DNA of 64,000 nt from Neopestalotiopsis rosae (lineage: Eukaryota; Ascomycota; Sordariomycetes; Amphisphaeriales; Sporocadaceae), in assembly GCA_023078685.1 (NCBI GenBank), contig JALGAS010000008.1, positions 3,038,001 through 3,102,000 of the forward strand, written 5' to 3'. Of the stretch, positions 10,883 through 22,737 are shown in pieces (the stretch's first letter is position 1; the number at the start of each line of letters is the position of its first letter). The notes beneath the pieces are model-generated. The model was given only the letters and a program-made list of their open reading frames with translations. It ran no database searches and had not been told where the DNA came from. The position numbers and the translations under genes were made by a program.

Positions 10883-11086
10883 ATGGCCAAGATTTACTTC
10901 ATCAAGGCGCTCATCAAGCGGAAGCCCGGAATCCGTTCCGTTACTGTCACCCCGAGCTATAACAAGAGAATCGCAAGAGAGTATGGAAAGAGACCGATAC
11001 TCAAGGATGAGACGATCACAGATCTGCTTTGAGACTGGACGGAGGAAGACCGCGGCAGATTTGAGATTACGGAGAATGGACATTGA
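10883..11086 (+). pseudogene. Small coding-like frame with an internal TGA
   Basis: An ATG at 10883 opens a 49-codon frame (MAKIYFIKALIKRKPG...) with coding-like third positions, ending in TGA at 11030-11032. The same frame continues for 17 more codons (DWTEEDRGRFEITENGH) to a second TGA at 11084. Both halves look coding, so this may be a small gene with a nonsense change or a relic of a longer gene. I do not recognise the family. Chance is not excluded. Confidence 0.3.
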
Positions 11087-11181
11087 TCCGATTTTCCTGG
11101 GCCACAGTTGATGTGACTGCAAATCTTATTTGACGGAATGTTCAGAAGATGTGATACTTGTGTTGTCAGAGACCTCGGTCG

Positions 11182-13611
11182 CTAATTGTCCCCCACGAAT
11201 TTATTCAATGCCCTCTGCGCTCTTCCAGAACTTGATACATTTCCTGCCCTGAGGGCTATACGATCGCTCGGATCGGTCAATCGTGAGGTACGTGTGCTCT
11301 TCTCGGCACTTGTCATGAGGAGTTTGAAGTATGGCCCCGTCTGAGGATCGGTAGTGTTGGCAGTTAACCCCCGAACGACCTGGAAAATCTCTTTGAGTTG
11401 ATCTAGCCACCCGTTGAGGGACGTCTCAAACTCAGAAATGCCGTCGAGGATGCAGTACACTGTATACTGCGGATTGACAAACTCGATCAATTGTTTGAAT
11501 ATAGAGCACAACCCAGCCAAGTCCCCGTTGGTCAATTGTTCTTCAGTGACATTGCTTTCCCAATCGAACTTTGGATCGAAAAGACCCGGGTAGATAATGA
11601 TCTGGTAGATTAAACTCTTCATGAGCCCCCTAGGCCCGGAAAGTGCATCTTGGGGGCGACAGTGTCGACCGCAAAAGAAATGCAAGACGACGTGGGACTG
11701 CGTTTGATCTGAGGTGGCGGCGAGGGTCGCGCAAATCACGGACAATGGCGATATCTTGCCGTCACAAAGGTCTCCACAATATCCATCGACCAAGAGCAGA
11801 CCTGATGAAGACGGGCTCACAAAGTTCTTGAAGGACTCCATGGTAAGCAGCCACCGAACGCGTCCCAGTGTCTCCTCGCTGAAGGTACGACTTTTCCTGA
11901 GTACCTCATCTCGATCGGTGATTGGTGATAAGTGTGGTACGTTTATGACTTCGATCATTGTCGTCACCGACATCAATGGGTAATTTGCAGTCGAATGACG
12001 TCGGGCGGACTGCATGGGCAGACAATCTGCGAAACTCGATTTAGACTTCGCAAACATTTCTAATGGAATTTCTGTACTCACTTTCCTTGTAAAAATTCTC
12101 CATTATAAGTTGCACTGTCGTGTTGGAGATAACCACGACGTTTTCTGGTAGTCTCGCTGGGCCTTTGGCATGATCATTTCTGACTTCTTCGCTGAGATTG
12201 TCGATCTTGTTTATCGCTTCTTGCATTTTCGCTTCAACGCTATTTCTCGCAACGCCCACTTGCGAACTGATGTAACGACTATACTAAGGGGTTTCTAGGA
12301 ATAAACCTGAGTATAAGAGGTGTTGGGGTTTATGCTGACCGGGAACGCTAGCCAAGATACTGAACTGAGCAATGAGTAACTGAAGATGATGGTCTTGAAC
12401 TTGATTCACAAGTGTAGTCGTCAAAGCGTATTGGATGCTTCACCTATGGGTAAGATAGATGCTTAGATTAATCACGGAGGCAATGACTGTCTACGTAACC
12501 ATAGGAAATCCGTACCTAATATATCCAGTCATTCCCTCATTGATGTTTGCTTAGATCATGCCAACAGGTATGATCCCTTTGTTCCTGGACCTCGGCGCCA
12601 ACACGTTTCTTTGTCTTCCTGCAAGGCATGTTCGTAACAACTGATATCGTGCCCGATTTGGCGTATTATTTCGCGATTTTGAAATATCCCTTCACGGGTT
12701 GCTTGGCCCGTTCGAAGCGTCTGTTTTACGATTCGCTCCGTGTTTGCTGAACGCTGCTTTTCAAGGATATCGAATCTGTGATTGAAATGTAATTTTACCT
12801 CCACGCGGGATAGAATTTGACTGATCTCTATTGCTTCATTTTGCGGTATCGTTTTCATGAGGCCACCCGGGTTGAGAATCCTTCACGAAGTTGCATCATG
12901 ATGTCTCGATCTCCGCTGAAGAATCGATATGAGAGCATCTATACCATCCAAGATACATTTACCCAAGTCATGGATAGCGATCTTGAGTTGCGTGTTGTCT
13001 CGATAATGTGTCCATACGTTAACAGCCTGAGAGAATATGCATGGGAGGTCACCAGGGGCTGAGAGAAATCTTCCAACGTTTTCGACGCGTTTTTTCCATG
13101 TCTTTACGGCCGCATTATTGTGTATTCTAGAACGCAACTAAAGGTCGCACGAAGGTAGCCATCTTACCTGAAAAATGATGACTAGGCCAGCCTGGATATC
13201 ACTGAGACCATTGTCGTCGGGTATCATCTCGCAAGCAGAAATCAGGAATTGAGCTGCCGGTTCGCCCTTTCTCAGAATGCGACGAAGGAAATTGGTCTTG
13301 GCTTTCGACTGGTAAGCCTCTTTTGCGGCTTGAAAAGTGTCTAGAACTGCATCCCACGAATAGTCTTGCTCTTTCAGGTCGGGTTTCAATAAAATGCAAG
13401 TCGAAAGAATCTGATTTTCGAGAAGATGGGTTTGAGGCACTTGCAAGACGCTGCGTTGGCTATCGAACACCATTCCTCGGGGTATATGTCGGAAAACATC
13501 GTTGTTATCAACTCGAGTATCGGCGTAGGTCCTAAACATCGCTCGTTCTCGTTCGTCATTGAGTACCTGCCGAAGTCCGGGTGGGACATCCCGGGAAACA
13601 AACTCAGCCAT
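11182..13611 (-). CDS. STAND/NACHT-like protein lacking a P-loop (copy B, possibly decaying)
   Basis: Multi-exon minus-strand gene with approximate borders. The parts in order are: an N-terminal segment starting MAEFVSRDVPPG (13611 to about 13168); a DUF7708-like segment with AAVKTWKKRVENVG (to 12886); a coiled-coil-like segment (12880 to about 12590); a short exon (about 12283-12080); and the NTPase-like region (about 12029-11182). The last region has LLLVDGYCGDLCDGKISPLS where Walker A should be, so GxxxxGKS/T is missing. A Walker B-like CILDGISEFE and the HFFCGRHC motif typical of these fungal proteins remain. Two problems suggest decay: an in-frame TGA at 12883-12885, and a phase-compatible first intron of only 30 nt. 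It is the neighbour and paralog of 14389-16923. Domain names are from memory. Confidence 0.55.
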
Positions 13612-14388
13612 CAGAGCGGAGATACGCGAGATTGGTACTTGGTGGAAGAATGAGCATCAATCTAACAAGGAGCGCAAAAACAGCATACAATAACACGATT
13701 ATCTACACATAATGGCGGAGAATCCCCACTGAGACGAAGAATGGAAGTCTGAGCCGTCAGTTGCCGTCCATTTCCCTGCACTACCCATCATACTACACCA
13801 GTGATACTGCGCCACAATGATTATACTGCACTATCTACCGCTATGGGGCATTGAGGTGGTTGAGAACGTTTCTGTATGGAATGATATGACTCAAGTTGCA
13901 AAGTCTTCCATATTAAGAAAGACTTCTGTGGCAGAATGTTCTTCTTAAACCAAGAGTTCTTTTCGGACCGCCATTATAAGCCCATTACAACGTCCACTAA
14001 AACACCCACTAAAACGTACAGTATAACGTCCACTAACGCCAACCACCAAAAACAATTTGGTAGAGCGGCAAACAAAAAACCTTGGTTTTTCTTTTCTTTT
14101 TCTTATACAGTAACAAAATTTGAACATAAGACTTGGAGAGCAGAAGATCACCGATGTACGACTCAGTCGCGACGGATTCACGGATTCACGGATTTACGAT
14201 CAAGCATAAAGAGCTGGTATTTCCAACCCATATAGCCCTCCAGGCTCCCTCCAGGCTCCTCAATCACGACGCTTGGATTATCTAATTCATCAATGATGCT
14301 TTTACCGGGCCACACGCATCCGTTTATATGCATTCAAGCACCGAATATACACAGATTTGACACCTAATTGTGCAAACGTTGGTCGTGC
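13612..14388. other. Intergenic with short tandem motifs
   Basis: Between the two STAND-like genes. It is AT-rich, with degenerate repeats of ACGTCCACTAA/ACCCACTAAAACG at 13989-14035 and three copies of CGGATTCA-like units at about 14172-14197. No gene seen. Confidence 0.45.
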
Positions 14389-16923
14389 TCAGTCACTGTC
14401 TGAAGCGCCGGACTCGTCGAGATCTCCTTCACTCTCTTCATCCGATTCCGTCTCATCCAAATTCGACTCCACCACCTCCTCCTCCTCTTCTTCATCTTCT
14501 TGGCTCGCGAATTGGCTAATTGCTATAGTGCTCTGCTCGCCAATACTCGCCATGCTCATGTCGGTCCTCCACCCGTCGACATCACTTGGCACTTGAAGAC
14601 GGAGATCAGCCATGTCGTGGATCGGGCAGCTGGGCAGGGCGTCGGTGACCAAAAGCTTAATGGTCAGCGGTAAGTCCGTTGTCAAACTGACGAGCTCCCT
14701 GATCAGGTCATTTCCGGCATTCTCATCTTTGGAGGGATTCTGGAGCCGCGAAAAGGAGTCTATGATGATGTAGACAACTTCATGCGCGGGAAGTGCTTCT
14801 AGTAGCTTTCGAAACAACCTTTTGGCATACCTTGGGCTATTTTGTGCCCTCTTGAGGAACCTTTCGTTGTTGATAAAGCTTAATGAAACTGTTTGCCTAT
14901 GTGTCGCCATGAATTGAAGCAGCTGTCCGTTGAGACTGGAGCGAATGATCTGAGCGTCTGACTTGAATCCTTCGATATGCTCTTGCTGTTTCAGGCCACA
15001 AAAGAATGAAAGTATGGGGCACTGCGTCATCTTTCCAAGTGTGATGGCCAGTAGTGCCGCGCTGAAAGTCAGCGGGTTCATCAGTTCCTCAGGAGCGTTT
15101 TCTTCCTGAATGCTCAGAATCCTCGGCCCCTTAAGATTGAGCCACGATTTGTATTCATCTGACGCCATAATGAACACAATTTTGTCCTTATCATGTGGTT
15201 CGAAGGATCCAAATCCAATCAAACATGCGGTTATCTGCTTTTCAGAAGTCGCATCGAGTTCACCCAAGCCTGAAAGCCAAGTGTCAACAAGTCGATGATT
15301 TTCCTCGGCCAGTTGCGCTTCACTCATACGCTGCTGACTCGTGCTTCGGGAGAGAGCTGGCAAACTCTGCGGCTGAATACGACTTTGCTTCACTATATTT
15401 CCATGTTAGATGGTACGCTGTGTGCGTTTCGGAGCGTCTTACCACGTCGAAGAAGTTCCTCTAAAGCTGGACCTAGAAATTCATAGAGATTATCGAATGC
15501 GAAAGCAAGCAGCGCCTCGAGTTCCTTTATCTTTTGGCCGTCTAGCTGCGAATTGACTTCCAGCCGGCTTACCGCGTCTTGGATGTCAATTAGCGTATTG
15601 TCCATCCTCCCGATCCTAAGTTGGGTGCAAAAGGTAGCGGCGTCTTGAAACTCTTGTACCCTCCTGCTCATCAACTTGATTGCTTCTTCGGGTTTGAGGG
15701 CTCCGATGTCCTTTTCTTTCTTCCCAGGTTTCAATTTGTCTATAGACAAGTCAGTAGGGATTCTCTCAATTAGAAGGCTTGAGAGGATTGCTTACCAAAG
15801 GTCTTGTTCGTTACTTTGATAATCACACTTTCCAACACTTGAAAAATGGAAAGGAAAAGCTTATCAGCACAAGCATGCAACTTTTCGTTTGTACGTGGCA
15901 GCTCGGACAAATCAAGGACCTCACGCAACCTCTCAGGGATATTGGCCAAAGTCTCTTGTATATCTGACCGCAATTTTTCGTGCTTCTCAACCGCCTAGTT
16001 CGCGACCAAACATTAGAGTCACACACACATTACATACTAGTTTTGGGTAACATACCATAAGGATCATAGAAAACCCGCCGGATATGAGCGAGCCGTATAT
16101 ATCGCTAGGAATGATGCTCAGCAGCGTTGATAGGCCGTCTTTGTATCTCACGACCTTTTGGGCCATGTTGCGAATGAAGTCTTTGAGTTTATCCGTGGTT
16201 CCTGGTTTTTTCCCTTCCCGGACCGTGTTTGCAATTTCCAGAACGTAATTTACGTCAAACTGGCTTGGTTCTCGATACTCGATCTCGAAGTCCTCGAAGA
16301 CTCTGCGAGACTGGAGAGTTTTGGCAAACTCCGTCAATCTCAATTTAAACTTCTGTGCAGCCTCCTGGGATTCCTTGTAGTATTGGGCATGTCTACATGT
16401 TTGTCAGCGATTGACACTATACTTCTTGGGATGGAGTCACAAACCTTTCCACCTCGTCTGGAGGTATGAATCCATCGCGGATCCTGTCAAAATGGGGTGC
16501 CTGAATACGCACAGTTGCAGAATTCCTCGATTCTATATCACCAACAGATCGCGGATGACCCACGGGTCTACCTCTATCGTCTACAATCTCCACGAGACCT
16601 CCGGTTGCCTGTCTGCACAAGTCAGGCCCAACAGTGTGTTCAATGTATTCGGCGGCAACGTTGCTAAGTTTCGCGTTTGGTCGTAACACAAATGTTGATG
16701 AGCTTCTTTGCTCTTGAGGTTTCTCTGACCCCATAGTCAAATCTAGGTGAGGTCGAAGTCCGTGTAACGATGTATCGGCCCAAATATCGTAGCAGAACTG
16801 AGTGAAATTATGATTGCAAGGATTCTCAGGGTGATTAAACAATGTAAGATACACTGGAAAGGCGAGAGTTTCTCGTCCACGGACTCGCGCGGATCTTACG
16901 GTATAGTGATCACCCCGACTCAT
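14389..16923 (-). CDS. STAND/NACHT-like protein lacking a P-loop (copy A)
   Basis: The model is complement(join(14389..15392,15443..15739,15796..15994,16056..16392,16445..16923)), 771 aa; all phases fit. Exon 2 and exon 3 hold a DUF7708-like region (VRYKDGLSTLLSIIPSDIYG, then AVEKHEKLRSDIQETLANIP), followed by a helical region. The last exon holds the NTPase-like region. Where a P-loop is expected there is WLNLKGPRILSIQEENAP, with no GKS/T. A Walker B-like VVYIIIDSF and a SFFCGLKQQEH motif persist. The C-terminus is acidic (runs of E and D around residues 735-771). Relatives in fungi are thought to act in self/non-self recognition or signalling; without Walker A, classical NTP binding is doubtful. 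The first donor is weak (GTTTGT). Confidence 0.75.
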
Positions 16924-18609
16924 CCGTTCTCACGTCATCGGAGTTTCTTTCCGGGGGTAGAGGCAGATACTTGAAGGGTCCAGATTTTGGGAGAGGGAGT
17001 ACCCAATTTGAATATAGTGTTGGCCGTATTTACTGTGCCTATCTAAACTACTTTGGGGAATCCGAGCCTTGATACCGCGTCTTGGTACATCTGAGAAGTA
17101 CTCGGCCACCTGAATGAAAGACGTGCACCGTATTGGCGGTGTGGTAGTGATAGAGAAGAGAAATGTGAATTGGTAGCTAAAAGAAGTGCTTGTGGCCGGG
17201 CATCTCTCCCTACCCCCGACGTTGCACCAAGGGGCACCAGTCGCTCCCTTTCAATCTAGAAATAATGAAATTGCGATATTTCTTTTATTTCTTTTGGGAT
17301 ATGAACTATTACAATGGTGAGATTACGATGTATCGATTCCTTCGCCTGTCAAGACGGGTTAGGTCTGGTACTCGCAGTCAACGTTCCAGTAATTCCGACG
17401 TATCTCATCGGATGTCCTATTCAAAATGGTGCTTTCGTTATACATGGTGATCACCATTTAAAATCATCCCAAAAGTAAATTTTTACAGATCAGGTCATGA
17501 CCCTTGCCACTGTAGCAATCACGCTACTTCGTGGTGGTTCAGCTGGCCAGTTTCTCAGACATCAATCAAACGATTATGAGCAGGCTGAGATTGAATCGTC
17601 CATTACATCCAGCGATCCACCAATGGGACAAAATTTCGCTCGGTGATTTTCTCGGGTTCTTCCTTTTCCGTGATATTTATACACGGGTTTGGAGTGATAC
17701 CCTGCTGCATCAAAACCATACAGCCAGTGCAGTTGAGGCGAGATAGAGTAAAATGGCCAATTATTGAAACCCACGTTGAAGAAATGTAGCATTGCATGTA
17801 GGAGCCCACCCATAGCATTTGCATAAGACAATATATCTTGAAGGGCCGATTGCACGGAATATCCTGGGAAAACTATCATGCAGCCTCGCCCTGCTAGAGT
17901 GATCCAATGTTGCCTGTTGTTCTGACCTGCCAAAGGGGGTATCAGTTGGGAAGAATGATGGTGGTGGTCGAAGCTCGGTGCCGACTCCCCGTAAGGCTGG
18001 CGACGAATTTGCCCCCTAAAGACAACAATGAAAATGGGAGAGTCTTGGGAGAGACGATATGTCGCCTGAGCGTAACGCATATATTTTGCTCTGCGCGTGG
18101 TCACAAGTACTCCCCAATCGCTGGATCGCCCTGTAGTTTTCCCTTATCAAGGCAGGTCGGCGACCAAAAAGACTGCAGCCTCGACTTAATACTTCACAAG
18201 ATAGTCAGTTTCGCATTTAATTGGTCATGCATGCTGCATCCTACTCCGCCCCTTGCTACTGCTTTTGCTAGGGGTGGTCTCAAGCACACCGAAGTCTATG
18301 CAGCCTCGTCTAAGCCCCCACTGTGACAGGCATGTAAAAGTGAACGTGCAGAATCAGGTATTGTTTCGATGGTAAAAATATAAAGTATTATTCACACGTA
18401 CTTTATGTGCCTATGGTCGACCCGCAGCCTTATCATTGCCTACCTCCTGCGACTTGGTAGATTTGCTCCGTCGTGCCCAAACGCGACCAGTCAGTCACTG
18501 CTCTATTATCAAGGCTGTGTTCTCCATTTCTCGCCAGCAACTGGAAGAGACTGACAGTGTCACTTCTGTATCGACAATTCATTGTATCATCTGCAAGACC
18601 ACCCCAGCA
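16924..18609. other. Intergenic between STAND-like and AAA+ genes
   Basis: No supported gene. A 176-codon minus-strand frame at 17574-18104 has overlapping frames on the other strand and no motif. The last 200 bases are the 5' leader of the AAA+ gene; an in-frame ATG at 18436 would add 58 residues. Confidence 0.45.
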
Positions 18610-21600
18610 ATGAGTTCTGGGAATCTTACTGAAATGAGTACCGATGAGATTTCATCAGCAGTGCTCAACGACCCTGACGCAGCCCTGAAAGCAATTTCAA
18701 CAGGCGAGGGAACCGACAATGGTGGTAGCACGGGGGATGATGAGTCCTCATCCCTGACAAATACCAGTACTCAACTGACAGTGTCGACGGATAATCAACA
18801 AAAACCCGATACGGTGTCAGAATCGAGTCTCCCAGATGCAACTCCGGCAGAACAGCCTTCTGCGGTTGAGGTTAACTCTTCCACTTTAGAGGCTGAGGTT
18901 GCAAAGATCAATCAGGAGCCGGACGCTTCCGAATATGATACGGACGATGACGAGGCAAGCGTTGCAATGAGTGTTTATAACACAAATCTCGACGTGAATG
19001 CGGCTGCGAAAATGAGCAGTAAGCGATTGTACGATGCTTATATCCGAAAACTGGGCAGAATGGATAAGGACTCTGACACAAAAGACACTTCCAATCGAGC
19101 TTCCAAATTGGTACGCGGTTTTGTCGATTACCTTCGAACTCTCGATGAGCGTTTTGAGGCTATTGAGGGAGGGTTTGAAGAGCGAGTAAGTGCCTTGGAG
19201 AACGCCGCCAAGGCGAACTCGCCCGACACAAGCGTCGACAACACGAAAACAGACTCTGGCGCCGAAGTTCCGGTGAAAGACGAAAAGCCAGAGACACCAG
19301 TAGACGAACGAGAAGCGGCAGAAGTTGACAATGTGAAATTCTACTCCGCCATTGATCACTTTGACCCCGATGGTGATTGGAGATACCGGGGCGCGGGCGG
19401 AGTCTCATTCTATGATCGGCCTTGGAACGAGCACATAATTCGAGTTCTCTATAACTCAATGGATTCTTCTACGTCAGAAGCTCAGGATGAGAGCCCTCCA
19501 GGAGCTGATTCCATTGATATCGTGGCTCTTGGGATCCGATCCAAGCCAATCACCACCTTCATGAGAGATCGTCTAGATTTGGACGTAGAGTCCAAGGGGG
19601 TCGTGCGTCTCAGTAAACCGTTTCGATCACTGATACGGAATATTGGCTCGTTTCAAAAACAATTCAAACACTTGCAAGAAAGATATGGGTGAGTAAGTAG
19701 CCAACATTGGGTACCGAGCTCGCACTGATTGTCTCCAGAGTTGAAAAGGATGACGGGCATGAGACCCGAGAAGATTCTGAACAGCATTTGTCTGCAGACA
19801 GTCATACAGTCTTGAATAACGCGCTGCCATTCCAAGGCTTGGATCCCGACAGCGGTGAAGACCTGGTGTTTGAGACCGAAGAAGCATTCATACACTTTCG
19901 AGTTCTCATGGAATTCCTTGAGTCCTATCTCTCGCCACAGCTTCGGCTCTTCGAACGCCTGAAGAGCGGGGAGGAAACCCAAGTCACATTCGAAAATCTA
20001 TGGATGCTATTTGATACGGGAGTCACCATTCACTGCCCTTTGTTGGAGAGTAGAGATATAGGTGATCCATCGGACGAAAGTGTTCATACAAGAAAAATGC
20101 GTCAGGTTCCACAGCTATTCAGAGTCTTGGGCACAAGAGGAGGCGTTCCAAGGAAGAGTATTCTGGCACCTCCAAAGGAAGACGTGAAACCTTCTGGTCC
20201 ACCACATAGCCTTTCTCCCGTAATGCTCTTGCCCGGTGGTACCCAGCCGAACCAAAGTTCTGCACTCCCAAGTACGACGTCTGCCCAGCAGAAGACTGAT
20301 CATTACACTCCTTTAAGCGTGGTAAGCTTCAACATCGATTTCGATGGAATCAAATATGGTACTGTTCGAGAAGTTTTCACCTTCAATCCTTATAACGGGC
20401 CTGCGGATATCCGAACTCTCGAGGCATACCCAACTCAGTTCTTGAGGCCAAGCTCTCAAAACCCGCTAGACGGAGAAGCAGCCACGAAGGAAGATTACTT
20501 TTTAAACCGTGGCAGCAAGTTTCTCAATATGACAAGCAAGAACTTCTCGTATTTATCTTACGAAGGATGGACACTAGGAAGTAGCCGTGAAGAGGTTCGT
20601 ACAATTTCTTCCAGGCGACGCATGAGTATCTATTCGTAAAAACCTCGTTAACTAACATTTTTGGGAAATCCAAAGATTAACAGTGCAGTGGTTGTCGACT
20701 TCAAACTGTCATTCCAAGAGTACCACAAGCAATTTACTTCTGGACAAGGTCTTGTACCGAAGTTCTCTTCGATTTCAAGCTACTGGCCTCGTGTCCCTGA
20801 CGGCGAATTGTTCGACTTGTGGATCTCGGATTGTGGCGATCCATGGTGTCATTCTTCAGGTTGTATTTTGGAGAAGTACTATTCATCTCAGTCGAGACAG
20901 ATCAAGAAACTCGAACCGGCCATCAAATCACTGTTTGATCAGAACGAAGGTGGAAAGACTGGACAAGCGGCTAGCTTTGAAGGCCTCAAGTCTGCTTTGG
21001 AAAAACACGACTTGGTCAAGCTTTTGCCTGGTACAGTCCCGGGATTTGTTTTGCGCAACCGCAAATGGGGTGAGTGACGACCTAGAAACATCTGTAATAT
21101 CAGACAGCTGACAACACGTCCTAGTTCAACTTGACCTGGATCAACTCGAGGAGACAAAGCAGCGTGATGACTGGAAGAGTCTCGTTCTTCCAAAGGGACA
21201 CAAGGACATGGTACAAGCCATGGTTGAGACTCACACCTCAACTGCGATTCCGAAGTCTGTTGGAGCCAGTGCGTCCGGCAAAGTTCATATGGATCTTGTG
21301 CAAGGCAAGGGTAAGTGTTCCTCGACAGAGCTCAAAGTATGTCACTTCATACTGATTGATATCTTCCAATCGTCAGGCAGGGGCTGCATCATACTTCTGC
21401 ACGGAGTTCCTGGCGTTGGTAAAACGTCTACAGCAGGTACAGTACTTCTTTCGGTTTTTCATCTCTTCTATCTTCTAATTTACTCACGTCTTTTATAGAG
21501 TGCGTAGCTTCATACGCCAACAAGCCCTTATATCCAATCACATGTGGTAAGCATATGACTGTTCTCGTGTAATGTCTGGCTAGGTACTTAATTGGTCAGG

Positions 21601-22737
21601 CGACATCGGCTATAGCCCAGAGGCTGTAGAAACAAACATGGAGCAGCATTTCAAATTGGCTGACAAGTGGGGCTGCGTCCTGCTTCTTGACGAGGCAGAC
21701 GTTTTCCTCGCAAAACGGAGTGTAAGCATCGCGCTCGGAGGATTGAAATTTTGATCTGACACAGATTAGAAAACTGATGTAAAACGCAATGGTCTCGTAT
21801 CAGGTATGTGCATTCATCAGTCCAGGAACCAGCATTCAGTTTACCTGACACCTGACTAGTCTTTCTACGAATCCTTGAGTACTACCCGGGTATTCTATTT
21901 CTCACTACCAATCGAGTTGGTGCCATTGATGACGCATTCCGATCTCGCCTTCATTTGACTCTGTACTATCCTCCGCTGGAGGGAGAACAGGCGCTCAAGA
22001 TATGGAAGAACCATCTTCACCGCATAAAGAGCATCAATGTGGAGCGAGAAAAACGCAGACATCCACCCATCAGCATAGACAAGAATAAAATCTACAAGTG
22101 GGCCAAAGAGCACGAGTCACTACTGCAATGGAACGGGCGGCAAATTCGTAATGCCTTCCAAACAGCTATAGCTTTGGCCGAGTTCAGGGCCAAGTCATTG
22201 GAAGTTGGCAGAAGCAAATCAGGGTCCACTTCCACCTCAGGTACGAAGGCCAAGAAGATACCCTCCGGCCCAGCAGTCACGGTCACGGATTTTGCGACCA
22301 TAGCAAATGCATCTCTGCAATTCAATCAGTATCTGAAGGACACGCACGGTGTCGATGAGGAAACTCTAGCGGAAAGAGATCAGACTCGCAGAAGGGAGCG
22401 TAAGACCGCCCAAGAAGAACAGACGAACAACAGTGGCAGGAACCAGCTCAAGACAAACACCATCAAGCCACAGACGATTATTGAAGTGGCAGAGTCTTCA
22501 AGCGAATTCACCGACTCGCAGGCAGATTCTGAAGACGAGGACGCAGCTGATGATGCTTCTGATTCGGACCTCTCGAGCGACGCAAGCTCTGTTGAAGCTC
22601 CTACGAAGAAGACGAAGAAGTCGGAGTTGACCAAAAAGAAGCAACGTTCGACAGACATCCAATCGGGCGGAGAAGAAGAGGAGAAGGGGAAGAGAAAGAC
22701 GAAGAAGAAGAAGAAGAGCGCCGATGGCGAGAAGTAG
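18610..22737 (+). CDS. AAA+ ATPase with DUF7025-like region
   Basis: Nine exons: join(18610..19688,19739..20594,20676..21069,21125..21310,21377..21436,21499..21546,21600..21721,21770..21803,21860..22737), 1218 aa; every junction keeps phase. The N-terminus is acidic and Ser/Thr-rich. The middle (exons 1-4) resembles the DUF7025-type region found before AAA domains in fungal proteins. The AAA core has Walker A GVPGVGKTST, Walker B GCVLLLDEADVFL, sensor-1 FLTTNRV and an arginine-finger segment DDAFRSRLHL. The C-terminus has acidic clusters and Lys-rich runs (KKTKK, KRKTKKKKK) that could be nuclear signals. The shape suggests a protein-remodelling ATPase; the substrate is unknown. The Walker A is spread over exons 5-6, so intron removal is essential. 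Confidence 0.85.

Noticed and set aside
17574..18104. 176-codon minus-strand frame next to the AAA+ gene
   Set aside because: No recognisable domain and no splice partners; opposite-strand frames of similar quality.
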